This document shows, in pieces, positions 15,426 to 23,572 of a DNA stretch of 49,293 bases. The stretch lies in contig JAPLJZ010000190.1 of NCBI GenBank assembly GCA_026388335.1, forward strand, positions 1 to 49,293, written 5' to 3'. This DNA comes from Deltaproteobacteria bacterium (GTDB taxonomy: Bacteria > Desulfobacterota > Syntrophia > Syntrophales > UBA8958). Numbering within the stretch: position 1 is the stretch's first letter; each line of letters opens with the position of its first letter. The position numbers were made by a program, and so were the translations under genes. The notes beneath the pieces are model-generated. The model was not told the origin of the DNA. It ran no database searches and saw only the letters and a list, made by a program, of their open reading frames with translations.

Positions 15426-16409
15426 ATGGCAAATAAGCCGAAAGAGCAAAAAACAACGGATGCGCAGTACGAGGCGGCTAAAGAGATTTATAATGTCGCC
15501 AAGAAAGAGGGTGATGTGGAGATTGCACGGCTGAATTCGGAGATCGAAGCAGTACGGGAAGAAAGCAGATTCGAGGGAATACTTGATAAAATTGATTATG
15601 ACATCGCCCACAATGAATTCTTAAAGGTTCTAACTCTCTATAGGGTCAAACAAAGTAAGGATTACAAAAAAGGCGGCAAAACATGGGATGAGTTCTGTGA
15701 TGCTCACGGATATGTGAGAAAAACGGCAGACCGTTTAATCGAAGAACTTAAACCTCTCTTCGGACAATTTTCGGACAAATTGTCCGGTTTGTCCGGTATC
15801 GGTTTCAATAAAATCAGGCTCTTAGGCCGTTCAGTTTCGGACAATTTGTCCGGAATTGATGATGGTTGCCTGATTTATGGTGACCAAAAAATCCCCCTCA
15901 CCCCGGAATACAAAGACGAGATCGAAGCCGTCATCGACCAGATCAAGGATGAGGCCGAAAACGCAAAAAAGGAGCAGGCCCTCGACGCCAAGGCTAAGAA
16001 TCGGGTGCTCAAAGAGAAGGAAAAAACCATTAACAAACTCCACAAAGCCCTGGAGGTCCTCGAAGGCCAGGCCAAGGAAAAGAACCTCACTCCGGAGGAG
16101 GAGGGGTTTATGAAGAAAGTGGACGGTTTGCGATTTGGTTTTGACGGCTACCTGCTCCAGCTTGATCCGGAACGGATGGAGGATTTGTCCTTCGACACGG
16201 ACCCTGCTCCCACACCCCGCATGAGAGCGATTTATCTTGCCTCTCTCGACTACATGAAAAAGCAAATCCTGGTGGCATATGAGCGGGCGACCGAGATGTA
16301 CGGGAATGCCATTATGTGTCCGGAGGCTGCCTGGAAGCCGGGTATGGGTGTCGCTTTGACAGCGGTCGGAACGGAACCTGCGGATAAATCATCGACAATG
16401 GAAACCTGA
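15426..16409 (+). CDS. Phage protein of unknown function with coiled coil, carrying operator-like palindromes
   Basis: 327 residues. The N-terminal part contains FLKVLTLYRVKQSKDYKKGG and FCDAHGYVRKTADRLIEELK, resembling a domain seen in proteins next to Mu-like transposases. The middle (about 170-225) is a Lys/Glu-rich coiled coil. A strong GGAGGAGAGAC site precedes the ATG. Directly upstream of the transposase gene, gap 15 bases. The DNA for residues ~112-143 holds two identical palindromes (see 15761-15852). Function unknown; possible regulator or transposition accessory. Confidence 0.65.
   Translation: MANKPKEQKTTDAQYEAAKEIYNVAKKEGDVEIARLNSEIEAVREESRFEGILDKIDYDIAHNEFLKVLTLYRVKQSKDYKKGGKTWDEFCDAHGYVRKTADRLIEELKPLFGQFSDKLSGLSGIGFNKIRLLGRSVSDNLSGIDDGCLIYGDQKIPLTPEYKDEIEAVIDQIKDEAENAKKEQALDAKAKNRVLKEKEKTINKLHKALEVLEGQAKEKNLTPEEEGFMKKVDGLRFGFDGYLLQLDPERMEDLSFDTDPAPTPRMRAIYLASLDYMKKQILVAYERATEMYGNAIMCPEAAWKPGMGVALTAVGTEPADKSSTMET
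15761..15852. promoter_or_regulatory. Pair of CGGACAA-W-TTGTCCG palindromes inside a gene
   Basis: Two 15-bp palindromes (15772-15786 and 15838-15852) differ only in the central base and are 66 bp apart. Extra half-sites lie at 15761-15767 (CGGACAA) and 15789-15795 (TTGTCCG). They look like protein-binding operators within the coding sequence upstream of muA, or a transposition enhancer as Mu has. Codon repeats (SDKLSG, SDNLSG) are another explanation. Confidence 0.45.
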
Positions 16410-16424
16410 TGCGGAGAGAGAACG

Positions 16425-18107
16425 ATGTGGCAAGAAGATCTGGCAGCGGAGTTGAAGGAAGCCAACCCAAGGGAACGGAAGACAGTTATGGCAAAATACC
16501 GGGATCTGGCCGGAATGTCGGAGCAACATCTTTACCGGGTCGCCGCCGAATACGGTTTTGAATCGGGACGGAAACGACGGGTTGATTGCGGCATTCTGAA
16601 AACGGGATTGACGGACCGGCAGATCGAACTCGTAGGCGCCCTGCTCTACGAGACGGGCCGTGAAAACAAGGGGCCGATCATGCCGGTGGAACGGGCGATA
16701 CAAATCGCCGAGATGAATGGATACCTGGAGCCTGGTCAGGTTACGCCGGGCACCATGAACCGGATACTCCGGGAACGGCAGATGTCCAAAGCCCATATGA
16801 AAACCGACACGCCTTACACGCCCATGAGATCCCTCCATCCAAATCATACCCACGTTTTCGATGTTTCCGTCTGCATTCAGTACTACATGAAAAACGGAAA
16901 GATGGGCATCATGGACGAACGGGACTTCTACAAAAACAAGTTCGATAATTTTGCCAAGATCAAGACCAGACTATTACGATACGTCATTGAGGATCACTTC
17001 AGCGGGGCCTTTAAGGTGCGCTATTACGATACCACCGGGGAAACAGCGGATAACCTCTGGAACTTCTTGAAATGGGCATGGGGCGGGCAGGCCCATGAAA
17101 AGCTGCCCTTCCGGGGTGTTCCTTTTATTCTCCTCATGGATACTGGCTCTGCAAATAAATCGCATGCCATCCTGGGCTTTCTGGAGCGCCTGGGCGTCGA
17201 GGTTCCCAAGGGACTTCCTTACAATCCGCGCCGCCAGGGATCGGCGGAAACCTCTCACACCATCATCGAACAATGGTTTGAGTCGAGCCTTCGCATCCAG
17301 CCCGGCACGACGGAGGAACAAATCAACGCCTGGGCGTGCGACATGGCGGCCTGGCATCAGGCATTCAAGGTCCACACACGCCACGGAATGCCCCGGACGC
17401 CCTGCTGGTTGTTGATCAAGGAAAGTCAATTCCGGGAACTTCCGGAAGAACGTATTCTCCAGGAGGTTTACCAAGGCAAGGTGGAAACGAGAACCGTAAG
17501 CGGAGCGTATGCGATCCAATGGGACGGCAAGGAGTACAATGTGAAACATGTGCCGGGAATACACAAGGATGCGACGGTCCGCGTGATCCGGAAACTCTAT
17601 AAAAAACCGCTGATAGACGTGGAGTGGCAGGGCGTCTTGTATGAGGCGACACCAATTGAAACATTGCCGGCCATTCAGGGCGGATTCCGGGCGGATGCGG
17701 TTATCATCGGGCAGACATACCGGGCACAGCCGGAAACGCAGACTCAGAAGGCCGTTAAGCGCTTCGACAACATGGCTTACGGCGAGAAGAAAGGTAAAAA
17801 AGATGTGCCGTTTGAGGGGATGCACGTTTTCGGCGGTTTGGCCGATCAGATCGGCGTGGACTTTATCACCAAGAAAGGAACTCCGATCGAGGTTAACCGG
17901 GGAATACTGGAGACGCACATATCGGTGGAGGAGCTTTTGAAACGCCTGTTTAATCAGATCGGTCGGATCAAACCAGAGATAAACCAGGGGCTGCGAGCGC
18001 AATACGGCACGAGCATCAGCGTAAAGGAAGCGGAGGAGGTGATTCAAGGCATTCAGGACGGGACATGGGCGGTGGAAGAAAGCCGGGGCATGGAAGCGAC
18101 TGGGTAG
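16425..18107 (+). CDS. MuA-like DDE transposase
   Basis: 560 residues. N-terminal DNA-binding helices (1-60), a catalytic RNase H-like core with D146 (HTHVFDVSVC), D239 (FILLMDTGSANKS) and a Glu in GSAETSHTIIEQWFE (E282 most likely), then a beta-barrel (about 380-445; PLIDVEWQGVLYEATP) and a C-terminal helical tail for MuB contact. This layout and the neighbouring MuB-like gene mark it as the transposase that cuts and joins the phage ends during integration and replication. It is shorter than Mu A (663 residues), mainly at the N-terminus. Confidence 0.93.
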   Translation: MWQEDLAAELKEANPRERKTVMAKYRDLAGMSEQHLYRVAAEYGFESGRKRRVDCGILKTGLTDRQIELVGALLYETGRENKGPIMPVERAIQIAEMNGYLEPGQVTPGTMNRILRERQMSKAHMKTDTPYTPMRSLHPNHTHVFDVSVCIQYYMKNGKMGIMDERDFYKNKFDNFAKIKTRLLRYVIEDHFSGAFKVRYYDTTGETADNLWNFLKWAWGGQAHEKLPFRGVPFILLMDTGSANKSHAILGFLERLGVEVPKGLPYNPRRQGSAETSHTIIEQWFESSLRIQPGTTEEQINAWACDMAAWHQAFKVHTRHGMPRTPCWLLIKESQFRELPEERILQEVYQGKVETRTVSGAYAIQWDGKEYNVKHVPGIHKDATVRVIRKLYKKPLIDVEWQGVLYEATPIETLPAIQGGFRADAVIIGQTYRAQPETQTQKAVKRFDNMAYGEKKGKKDVPFEGMHVFGGLADQIGVDFITKKGTPIEVNRGILETHISVEELLKRLFNQIGRIKPEINQGLRAQYGTSISVKEAEEVIQGIQDGTWAVEESRGMEATG

Positions 18108-18115
18108 AATGAACA

Positions 18116-18301
18116 ATGGAAATATCGACTGTACCAGTAGAAAAATTTGTAGAGCGTGTGGCGGGCCAAATGGGCATGTGCCCTGCCTGTTTCAATATCG
18201 GTTGGGACACATACCTGGATCTATTCGGGATATGCTTACGGTGTGGATGGGAGTTGGGAGTAAAAACGCAGGAGGTGAGCGCTTGGGAAGGCCAAAAGTA
18301 A
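18116..18301 (+). CDS. Small zinc-ribbon protein between muA and muB
   Basis: 61 residues with CPAC and CLRC pairs 18 residues apart, the pattern of a zinc ribbon. Eight bases after muA stops, overlapping the start of the MuB-like gene in another frame, so it would be coupled to it. No strong ribosome site. The alternative frame over the same DNA (18109 on) would add an unrelated 58-residue head to MuB and looks spurious. Confidence 0.55.
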   Translation: MEISTVPVEKFVERVAGQMGMCPACFNIGWDTYLDLFGICLRCGWELGVKTQEVSAWEGQK

Positions 18302-19530
18302 ATGCAGCAACGCCATATCAGTTATCGTTTGAACCAATCGTTTTAAAGGAGCTTTGTGTGGACTGCGGGATCAGTCAGGCCAAGATCGGCCAGGAGACGG
18401 GGCTGTCACGTCCCTCGATCAACCTGACATTGAACCGAGGATACATCCCCAAAGAGCGGCCGGAGTTTGTAGCTAAGGTAGAGGCCATGATCCAATCAGA
18501 CCCGCGGGCCATGCAGTGGCTAACATCCCGGCAGATGAAGGTTTCAGATATTTGGCAGCCCCTGGGCAAGGATTTGCGGCATGTGAGCCCGGCGGCGGAC
18601 AATCAGAAAATGTGGGCGACAAGACGGCATCCGGCAATGGTGCCGGGAGATCCGGAACGATTTATTCCCAAGGAGGTGGAAATGATCAGCCAAGAAGCGA
18701 TGAAGTATTTTAAGATTTCCAGGAATCCTTTTATTGACGACATCCAGAAGGATTCGGACATTTTCATGAGCGAGGAGCACCGCTACATAGAGGCGGCGAT
18801 GATCGATGCGGCACGGCACGGCGGGTTTCTGGCCGTAATCGGCGAGGTGGGGTCGGGAAAGAGCGTCATGCGGCGGAAGGTTGTGGAGCAGCTCAAGAAG
18901 GACGGCGACGTCATCGTCATCTTCCCGCAGATGATAGACAAGACGCGGGTAAACGCGGCCAGCATCTGCGATGCCATCATCATGGACCTGTCGGAGCAAA
19001 AACCGGTCATGAAACTGGAGGCAAAGACGAGACAGGTCCACAAACTACTCTTAGAGCGGGCCAAACAGGGCTTCAGAGCCGTCCTTATCATCGAAGAGGC
19101 TCACGACCTGCACACCAATACCCTGAAGTACCTTAAGCGTTTCTATGAGCTTGAAGACGGCTATCGGAAGCTCCTGGGGATCATCCTTGTCGGCCAGGTG
19201 GAACTGAAAAACCTCTTTAACGAGACGACGCATATCGAAATGCGGGAGGTTATCCGCCGGATCCAGACGGCAGAGATCAAGGGGTTGAACGGCAACACCA
19301 AGGAATACCTAACCATGAAGTTCAAGCGGATCGGTGCAAAGGTAGCCGATATTTTTGAAGACGGTGCTTTTAATGCCCTGAGCCATCGCCTGACCACGAA
19401 GGACCGCCGGAACCAGATAATAAGTCACGCCTATCCGCTCATCGTGAACAACTATGCGGCCAGAGCCATGAACATGGCCTACGAAATGGGAGAGAAGAAA
19501 GTAACGGAAGCAGTAGTGATGGTGATCTGA
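18283..19530 (+). CDS. MuB-like AAA+ ATPase, transposition target-DNA selector
   Basis: 415 residues starting at TTG 18283, chosen because AGGAGGTGA sits seven bases before it. N-terminal helix-turn-helix (ISQAKIGQETGLSRPSINLT) as in MuB, then an AAA+ domain with Walker A GEVGSGKS and Walker B VLIIEEAH. MuB binds target DNA as ATP filaments and delivers it to the transposase. Longer than Mu B (312 residues) by an inter-domain stretch. Immediately downstream of the transposase and zinc-ribbon genes. Confidence 0.92.
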   Translation: MGRPKVNAATPYQLSFEPIVLKELCVDCGISQAKIGQETGLSRPSINLTLNRGYIPKERPEFVAKVEAMIQSDPRAMQWLTSRQMKVSDIWQPLGKDLRHVSPAADNQKMWATRRHPAMVPGDPERFIPKEVEMISQEAMKYFKISRNPFIDDIQKDSDIFMSEEHRYIEAAMIDAARHGGFLAVIGEVGSGKSVMRRKVVEQLKKDGDVIVIFPQMIDKTRVNAASICDAIIMDLSEQKPVMKLEAKTRQVHKLLLERAKQGFRAVLIIEEAHDLHTNTLKYLKRFYELEDGYRKLLGIILVGQVELKNLFNETTHIEMREVIRRIQTAEIKGLNGNTKEYLTMKFKRIGAKVADIFEDGAFNALSHRLTTKDRRNQIISHAYPLIVNNYAARAMNMAYEMGEKKVTEAVVMVI

Positions 19531-19543
19531 AAGGAGCGAGGCC

Positions 19544-19696
19544 ATGATGAAACGAATCGTAAGGTACATTGAGAACGAACCGTGGGAAGCCGAGCTGCTA
19601 AAAAAGGAGAAGAGGTGGAAGGCCGCATGTTGGGCTGTCATCATTATTGCGGCTCTTTATTTTGGTCCGCGCTGCCTGGCGGCTTTAATGAGATGA
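19544..19696 (+). CDS. Small single-span membrane protein
   Basis: 50 residues: charged N-terminus (MMKRIVRYIENEPWEAELLK) then a hydrophobic span (AACWAVIIIAALYFG). GGAGCGAGGCC precedes the ATG. Unknown function; part of the early operon. Confidence 0.55.
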   Translation: MMKRIVRYIENEPWEAELLKKEKRWKAACWAVIIIAALYFGPRCLAALMR

Positions 19697-19707
19697 AGGG
19701 ATTTGAG

Positions 19708-19932
19708 ATGAAACGAGAAAAACGATGGGCGAAGAAAAATGAAAAGCCGCGTCGAACCGAAGCGGGAACCGGTCAGCCCGATCTCTTTGCGGGGGTCACG
19801 GGCGAACGGCGCATCGGCAATGGAACCCACTGCCAGGTGCGAAGCGAGCGGATCGACACGGCGGTATGTATTGTACAACAAACCCGCGATCCCGGCAAGT
19901 GCCGAGGATGCGGTCAATTCAGGAAAGGATGA
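19708..19932 (+). CDS. Small Cys-rich phage protein
   Basis: 74 residues, basic N-terminus, then a C-terminal motif CIVQQTRDPGKCRGCG in which three or four Cys could bind zinc. AAGGGA lies before ATG 19708; an earlier in-frame ATG (19693) overlaps the previous stop. Similar short Cys-motif proteins occur in early regions of Mu-like phages. Function unknown. Confidence 0.55.
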   Translation: MKREKRWAKKNEKPRRTEAGTGQPDLFAGVTGERRIGNGTHCQVRSERIDTAVCIVQQTRDPGKCRGCGQFRKG

Positions 19933-19936
19933 TGTC

Positions 19937-20155
19937 ATGCCCAAGAAGCGACTCTGGCGCCGCAAGGTTAAGGCAGAAATCTGGCCCTGTGCCGACGGCA
20001 AGTCTTGGAGTTGGTCGATCATGGCCAGCGCGTTTTATATGGAATGCGGACCGAGGAGAAATCCAAAAACTGAGGAAGAGGCAAAAGCAGATGCCAAATT
20101 CGTCTGCGATAACATGGGCCTGATGATTACCGACTGGCATATGCTTAAAAATTGA
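19937..20155 (+). CDS. Small early phage protein, unknown
   Basis: 72 residues (MPKKRLWRRKVKAEIWPCAD, AKADAKFVCDNMGLMI). Basic, Trp-rich, no signal. AGGAAAGGATGATGTC precedes the ATG, which is five bases after the previous gene. No family recognised. Confidence 0.6.
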   Translation: MPKKRLWRRKVKAEIWPCADGKSWSWSIMASAFYMECGPRRNPKTEEEAKADAKFVCDNMGLMITDWHMLKN

Positions 20156-20183
20156 CGACAACAAAACAAGAAAGGATGAGACC

Positions 20184-20711
20184 ATGAATTTAGTAGACCT
20201 TGACGGATTGACAAAGGATTTTTCTTCTGCGCGGGAAGTGCTGACCGGCCGGGTCCGTGAATTGGAGAATCTTATTACAACGATCAAGCGGCGTCGGTTG
20301 CCGGGCATAAAGACCGCTGTGAACGCTGTCATGGAGAAACAGGCAAGCCTGAAGGCGGCCATCGAGGAAAGCCGTAGCCTGTTTGTACGGCCCAAGACGA
20401 TGATCATGCATGGCATCAAGATCGGTTACCAGAAGTCCAAAGGCAAGATCGCCTGGGCAGATGATAATCAAGTAGTGAAGTTGATCAAGAAACACCTACC
20501 CGACCAGGCGGACGTCCTGATCAAGACAACGGAAAAGCCGGTCAAGGACGCCCTGCTGAACCTCAGCGCCGCCGATCTGAAGCGGATCGGCGTCACGGTC
20601 AGCGACGACAGCGACCAAGTCGTGATCAAGAGCACGGACTCTGAGATCGACAAGTTCGTGGATGCGCTCCTGAAGGAAGATGACCTGAACGAGGAAAAGG
20701 TGGCGGCATGA
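20184..20711 (+). CDS. Gam-like host-nuclease inhibitor (DNA end protection)
   Basis: 175 residues. A helical N-terminal half with long coiled-coil segments, then SLFVRPKTMIMHGIKIGYQK and KIAWADDNQVVKLIKKHLPD, matching the Mu Gam/Ku-like family that binds DNA double-strand ends and blocks host exonucleases. The length equals Mu Gam (174). Position after MuB and small genes is the expected one. Overlaps the next gene by ATGA. Confidence 0.9.
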   Translation: MNLVDLDGLTKDFSSAREVLTGRVRELENLITTIKRRRLPGIKTAVNAVMEKQASLKAAIEESRSLFVRPKTMIMHGIKIGYQKSKGKIAWADDNQVVKLIKKHLPDQADVLIKTTEKPVKDALLNLSAADLKRIGVTVSDDSDQVVIKSTDSEIDKFVDALLKEDDLNEEKVAA

Positions 20712-21127
20712 ACTCATACGTCGTTGGGTTTGCCTTTGATCACGGTAAAGAACATGTTCTCTTGATCAAGAAAAATCGGCCTGAATGGCAGAAAGGTCGC
20801 TACAACGGTATCGGGGGGCATATTGAGGAGGGTGAGAGACCCATTGATGCTATGATACGGGAATTTGCGGAGGAAACGGGCTATCTAACCTCAGAATTTC
20901 GCTGGCACCCCCTTTTGAAAATCATCGACAACTCTCCGTTGCACCCAGGGGAGATTTTCTTCTTTTATGCCGAATTGGACATCGAAGAGTGCCGATCCAT
21001 GACTGACGAAACATTGCTGATATTCCCGGTGGTAATGATGGATGCCCTGGACACCATCAAAAACGTTCAATGGCTGATTCCGATGGCCGTGGATGAGGAT
21101 TTCAAAGAGACGTTTTCAATCACATAG
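20708..21127 (+). CDS. Nudix (MutT-type) hydrolase
   Basis: 139 residues with a full Nudix box: GGHIEEGERPIDAMIREFAE then ETGYL (G-x5-E-x7-REF-x-EE-x-G). Nudix enzymes hydrolyse nucleoside diphosphates linked to another moiety. Placement in the early operon and 4-bp overlap with gam suggest clean-up or remodelling of nucleotides or NAD-type molecules during phage growth; substrate unknown. Nudix genes occur in some temperate phages and are not part of the Mu core. Confidence 0.88.
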   Translation: MNSYVVGFAFDHGKEHVLLIKKNRPEWQKGRYNGIGGHIEEGERPIDAMIREFAEETGYLTSEFRWHPLLKIIDNSPLHPGEIFFFYAELDIEECRSMTDETLLIFPVVMMDALDTIKNVQWLIPMAVDEDFKETFSIT

Positions 21128-21165
21128 GAGGCGGAGCAGCCACCTATCAGAAAGGAGGAAGCATA

Positions 21166-21702
21166 GTGAATTTAATAATAATGCGAGAGGCCGGATATCA
21201 GGAAGCGATCGTTGGTTTGTCATTGTCCCATGGAATTACGATCGAACGTGCTCGGGAAGTGGCTGTTAAGCTGGCCCCGAAAGATGGTGGTCACAACAAG
21301 GTCTTGGAATCGATTAAGGTATGGCTTGATGTATTGGCTCCGCGCTACTGGTGGCAGGAAGCGGACACATACCGGCTGAGCACCAAGCAATCCGGATCCA
21401 CGATGCATACGATCCAGAAAAAGCACCTTGAACAATATGATTTTGAGGCGCCAATTTATCCGCCTACCCTTTTACATCTGAATGCCCTGGTCAATGCGTA
21501 TATGGAAAGCAAGTCCGTCGAGGATCTGGTTAAGCTCAAGAACGAGCTACCCGAAGGCTTTTTGCAGCGGCGGATTTGGGTGATGAACTACAAGTGCCTG
21601 AGAAATATCCTGCTGCAGCGGACCACACACCGGCTCCCCCAGTGGAAAGCGTTTTGCGCCCATATCAGGGAGTACTCCCTGTATCCCGAATTGTTGCCGT
21701 AA
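21166..21702 (+). CDS. Phage protein of unknown function, faintly ThyX-like
   Basis: 178 residues starting at GTG with AAAGGAGG nine bases upstream. It has SGSTMHTIQKKHLEQYDFEA and NYKCLRNILLQRTTHRLPQW, resembling uncharacterised phage proteins that share features with flavin-dependent thymidylate synthases, but the ThyX RHR motif is absent. If related it may bind a nucleotide; confidence in function is low. Confidence 0.6.
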   Translation: MNLIIMREAGYQEAIVGLSLSHGITIERAREVAVKLAPKDGGHNKVLESIKVWLDVLAPRYWWQEADTYRLSTKQSGSTMHTIQKKHLEQYDFEAPIYPPTLLHLNALVNAYMESKSVEDLVKLKNELPEGFLQRRIWVMNYKCLRNILLQRTTHRLPQWKAFCAHIREYSLYPELLP

Positions 21703-21731
21703 GGGCAAAATAGACATCAATGGAGGGCATA

Positions 21732-22022
21732 ATGGAAATAATAGACAGAAAGTTTGAAATTTTAGCGGTAAACCCGGTTAACGGGCATTTCTACACAGAA
21801 CAGAATTCCTTGCTGCTTTGCGCCAAAGATAGGGCTGTGCCAGCCGCGCTTGAAGCTTATAAGGCAGAATGTATCAAAATCGGCGCTAATCAGGAACACA
21901 TCCAAAGCATCGAGCTGCTGATTGGTCGAGTTGAGCAATATCAACGGAAAATTGCTTGCCGCATCCCTGATACAGTGGGTGACGAAATACAGCGGTGTTT
22001 ACATGGAGTGGAGGCAACCTGA
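21732..22022 (+). CDS. Small phage protein, unknown
   Basis: 96 residues, acidic and helical (AALEAYKAECIKIGANQEHI). ATG 21732 chosen because GGAGGG is properly placed before it. Its TGA overlaps the next start by one base. No recognised domain. Confidence 0.6.
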   Translation: MEIIDRKFEILAVNPVNGHFYTEQNSLLLCAKDRAVPAALEAYKAECIKIGANQEHIQSIELLIGRVEQYQRKIACRIPDTVGDEIQRCLHGVEAT

Positions 22023-22525
22023 TGCGGTTGGTTTGTCCAAGTTGTGGGGCCGTGGCCAGCGCGGAGGCATGGGTGAACGATTCGGCCATTCGGTATTTCT
22101 TTGATGCCCTGGTGCAGTTGCCGTCGCCGGTGTTGCGCCAGAGCCTCGCTTACCTGGGTTTGTTCCGCCAGGGGACGAAGGCCCTCCCCTGGCGGCGCGC
22201 TCTGGTGATTGCCCGCAGCCTGAAGGATCTGGTCGAAACGGGAACCGTTCACTGGCAAGGAGGCGAGACACGGCCCTGCACACCGGAGATCTGGGGCAAG
22301 GCAATGGAGGCCACGATCGCCAGCGGACCGAAGGGACTGAAAAATCATAACTACCTGCGGCATGTGGCCTGGGAGACGGCGGCGGAATTGGCAGCTAAGG
22401 TGGAATCAGACCGGGAAGCGGCCAGACAGAGGCGCCACCAGGCGAGAGAGGATGAGCCGGAGCCATTGTCCAACGCATCCCTCCAGGCCATTGACGATCT
22501 CAAGAAAAAGTGGGGGCAGAAATGA
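22022..22525 (+). CDS. Zinc-finger phage protein of unknown function
   Basis: 167 residues, N-terminal CPSCGAVASAEAW suggests a partial zinc-binding loop, followed by helices (RRALVIARSLKDLVETGTVH, YLRHVAWETAAELAAKVESD). The arrangement is common in Mu-like phages just before gemA, where function is unknown. Overlaps both neighbours (ATGA), so it is translated as part of the run. Confidence 0.65.
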   Translation: MRLVCPSCGAVASAEAWVNDSAIRYFFDALVQLPSPVLRQSLAYLGLFRQGTKALPWRRALVIARSLKDLVETGTVHWQGGETRPCTPEIWGKAMEATIASGPKGLKNHNYLRHVAWETAAELAAKVESDREAARQRRHQAREDEPEPLSNASLQAIDDLKKKWGQK

Positions 22526-23013
22526 CATACGCAAAGATGATAGAACCGAAACAGGTACAATTAATCCATATAGCAAAGGCCCAATGCTGTCTATCTAAAG
22601 AGGACTATGAGGAAATTATTGAAGCGCATACTAAAGGCAAAAAATCATCCAGCAAAGATCTGACGTACTTCGAGGCGGACGGAGTCTTAAATTACTTTGT
22701 TAAGACCTTGGGCTTCAAGATTCAATCCAATTATATCCGTACAAGCGGCGCGGCCAGGCGCACCCGCTGGCAACCGGCAAATGACCGTAAACGTGTCCAG
22801 CAGAATCCGCCTAACGTGATTCGCATGCCGTCGAGGGACCAACTGGATATGATCGATATCCTGGTAAAAAAGATCGCCTGGAAGGTTGAAGACGGATACA
22901 AACTGTGGCGGCGGAAATATATGAAGATTGACCGGATCAAAACGGCCCAACAGGCGAATGATACAATCGAGGGGCTCAAGGGTCTACTTGACCATCAGAT
23001 TCAGGGGGCATAA
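22522..23013 (+). CDS. gemA: GemA-like regulator (Mu gp16 family)
   Basis: 163 residues. QLIHIAKAQCCLSKEDYEEI, SSKDLTYFEADGVLNYFVKT and the C-terminal helix set match the gp16/GemA family (DUF1018), which in Mu modulates host gene expression and DNA topology. Order gam ... gemA-mor is retained. Start overlaps the previous stop (ATGA). Confidence 0.85.
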   Translation: MTYAKMIEPKQVQLIHIAKAQCCLSKEDYEEIIEAHTKGKKSSSKDLTYFEADGVLNYFVKTLGFKIQSNYIRTSGAARRTRWQPANDRKRVQQNPPNVIRMPSRDQLDMIDILVKKIAWKVEDGYKLWRRKYMKIDRIKTAQQANDTIEGLKGLLDHQIQGA

Positions 23014-23014
23014 A

Positions 23015-23341
23015 ATGTCGGAGACTTGGCGTGATTACATCAAAACAGAAAATCTTCCTGAAGATTATCAACTCATAGCTGGCGCGATCGGGTTGGAGAA
23101 TACCATCAAACTGGCACAAACTCTCCCGAGCATCTACATTTACCTTCTGAGCCCGGACAGACTGTTCAAACCCGCCAAGGTCAAATACATACTCGAACGC
23201 TACGCCCAATCCTGCCCGGAAAAACCTTTTAACCATCGCCGTATTGCCTTGGAAACGGGCCTGTCCATCCGCGAGATTTACGATATCATTGCCGCCCGCA
23301 AGGAAGAATCGAAACAGCAGTCCCTATTCGATGATGCTTGA
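23015..23341 (+). CDS. mor: Mor-like middle transcription activator
   Basis: 108 residues: IAGAIGLENTIKLAQTLPSI and HRRIALETGLSIREIYDII form the dimerisation part and helix-turn-helix of the Mor/C family, which activates middle and late phage promoters. Start ATG 23015 follows GGGGGC. It ends the early operon, closed by the strong terminator at 23380-23416. It probably acts on the late promoter for the lysis/head operon. Confidence 0.8.
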   Translation: MSETWRDYIKTENLPEDYQLIAGAIGLENTIKLAQTLPSIYIYLLSPDRLFKPAKVKYILERYAQSCPEKPFNHRRIALETGLSIREIYDIIAARKEESKQQSLFDDA

Positions 23342-23379
23342 CTTTTTCCGCTGATAAGGCAATAAGCCAATTCGTAATC

Positions 23380-23416
23380 AAAAAAAGCCCCTTCATCACC
23401 TGAAGGGGCTTTTTTT
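23380..23416 (+). terminator. Strong intrinsic terminator ending the early operon
   Basis: A7GCCCCTTCA, five-base loop TCACC, then TGAAGGGGCT7. Perfect 16-bp stem including the A/T ends, so it works in both directions. Lies 39 bases after mor. Confidence 0.9.
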
Positions 23417-23484
23417 GTGCACACCGCAAAAGACGTCTGTTTCGTAATCTGCCATAACCTTTCCCGCGCATACTTCCACAAATA

Positions 23485-23554
23485 GCCTGTTTCGGTTTCG
23501 ACCGGAAGACGATCTGTCCATGCTCAGAGCCACAGTCCGGTCGAACCGACAGGC
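23485..23554 (+). ncRNA. Unexplained long-stem hairpin between early terminator and lysis gene
   Basis: GCCTGT (23485-23490) and CGGTTTCGACCGGA (23493-23506) pair with TCCGGTCGAACCG (23536-23548) and ACAGGC (23549-23554), with small bulges and a ~29-base loop. It is not a tRNA (no cloverleaf). It lies in the 150 bases that should contain the late promoter. Candidate phage sRNA, leader element or binding site of Mor/C-type activator. Confidence 0.4.
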
Positions 23555-23572
23555 CCCACTAATCGTGAAGGA

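Noticed and set aside
16974-18116. Long minus-strand ORF opposite the transposase gene
   Set aside because: It is the complement of a clearly conserved DDE transposase and encodes no recognisable domain.
18109-18282. 58-residue N-terminal extension of the MuB-like protein from an ATG at 18109
   Set aside because: It lacks a ribosome site and any family signal. The TTG at 18283 has AGGAGGTGA in place, and the overlapping zinc-ribbon frame looks more protein-like.
23485-23554. tRNA gene
   Set aside because: The sequence contains GGTCGAACC-like bases but no acceptor, D or anticodon stems of a cloverleaf.
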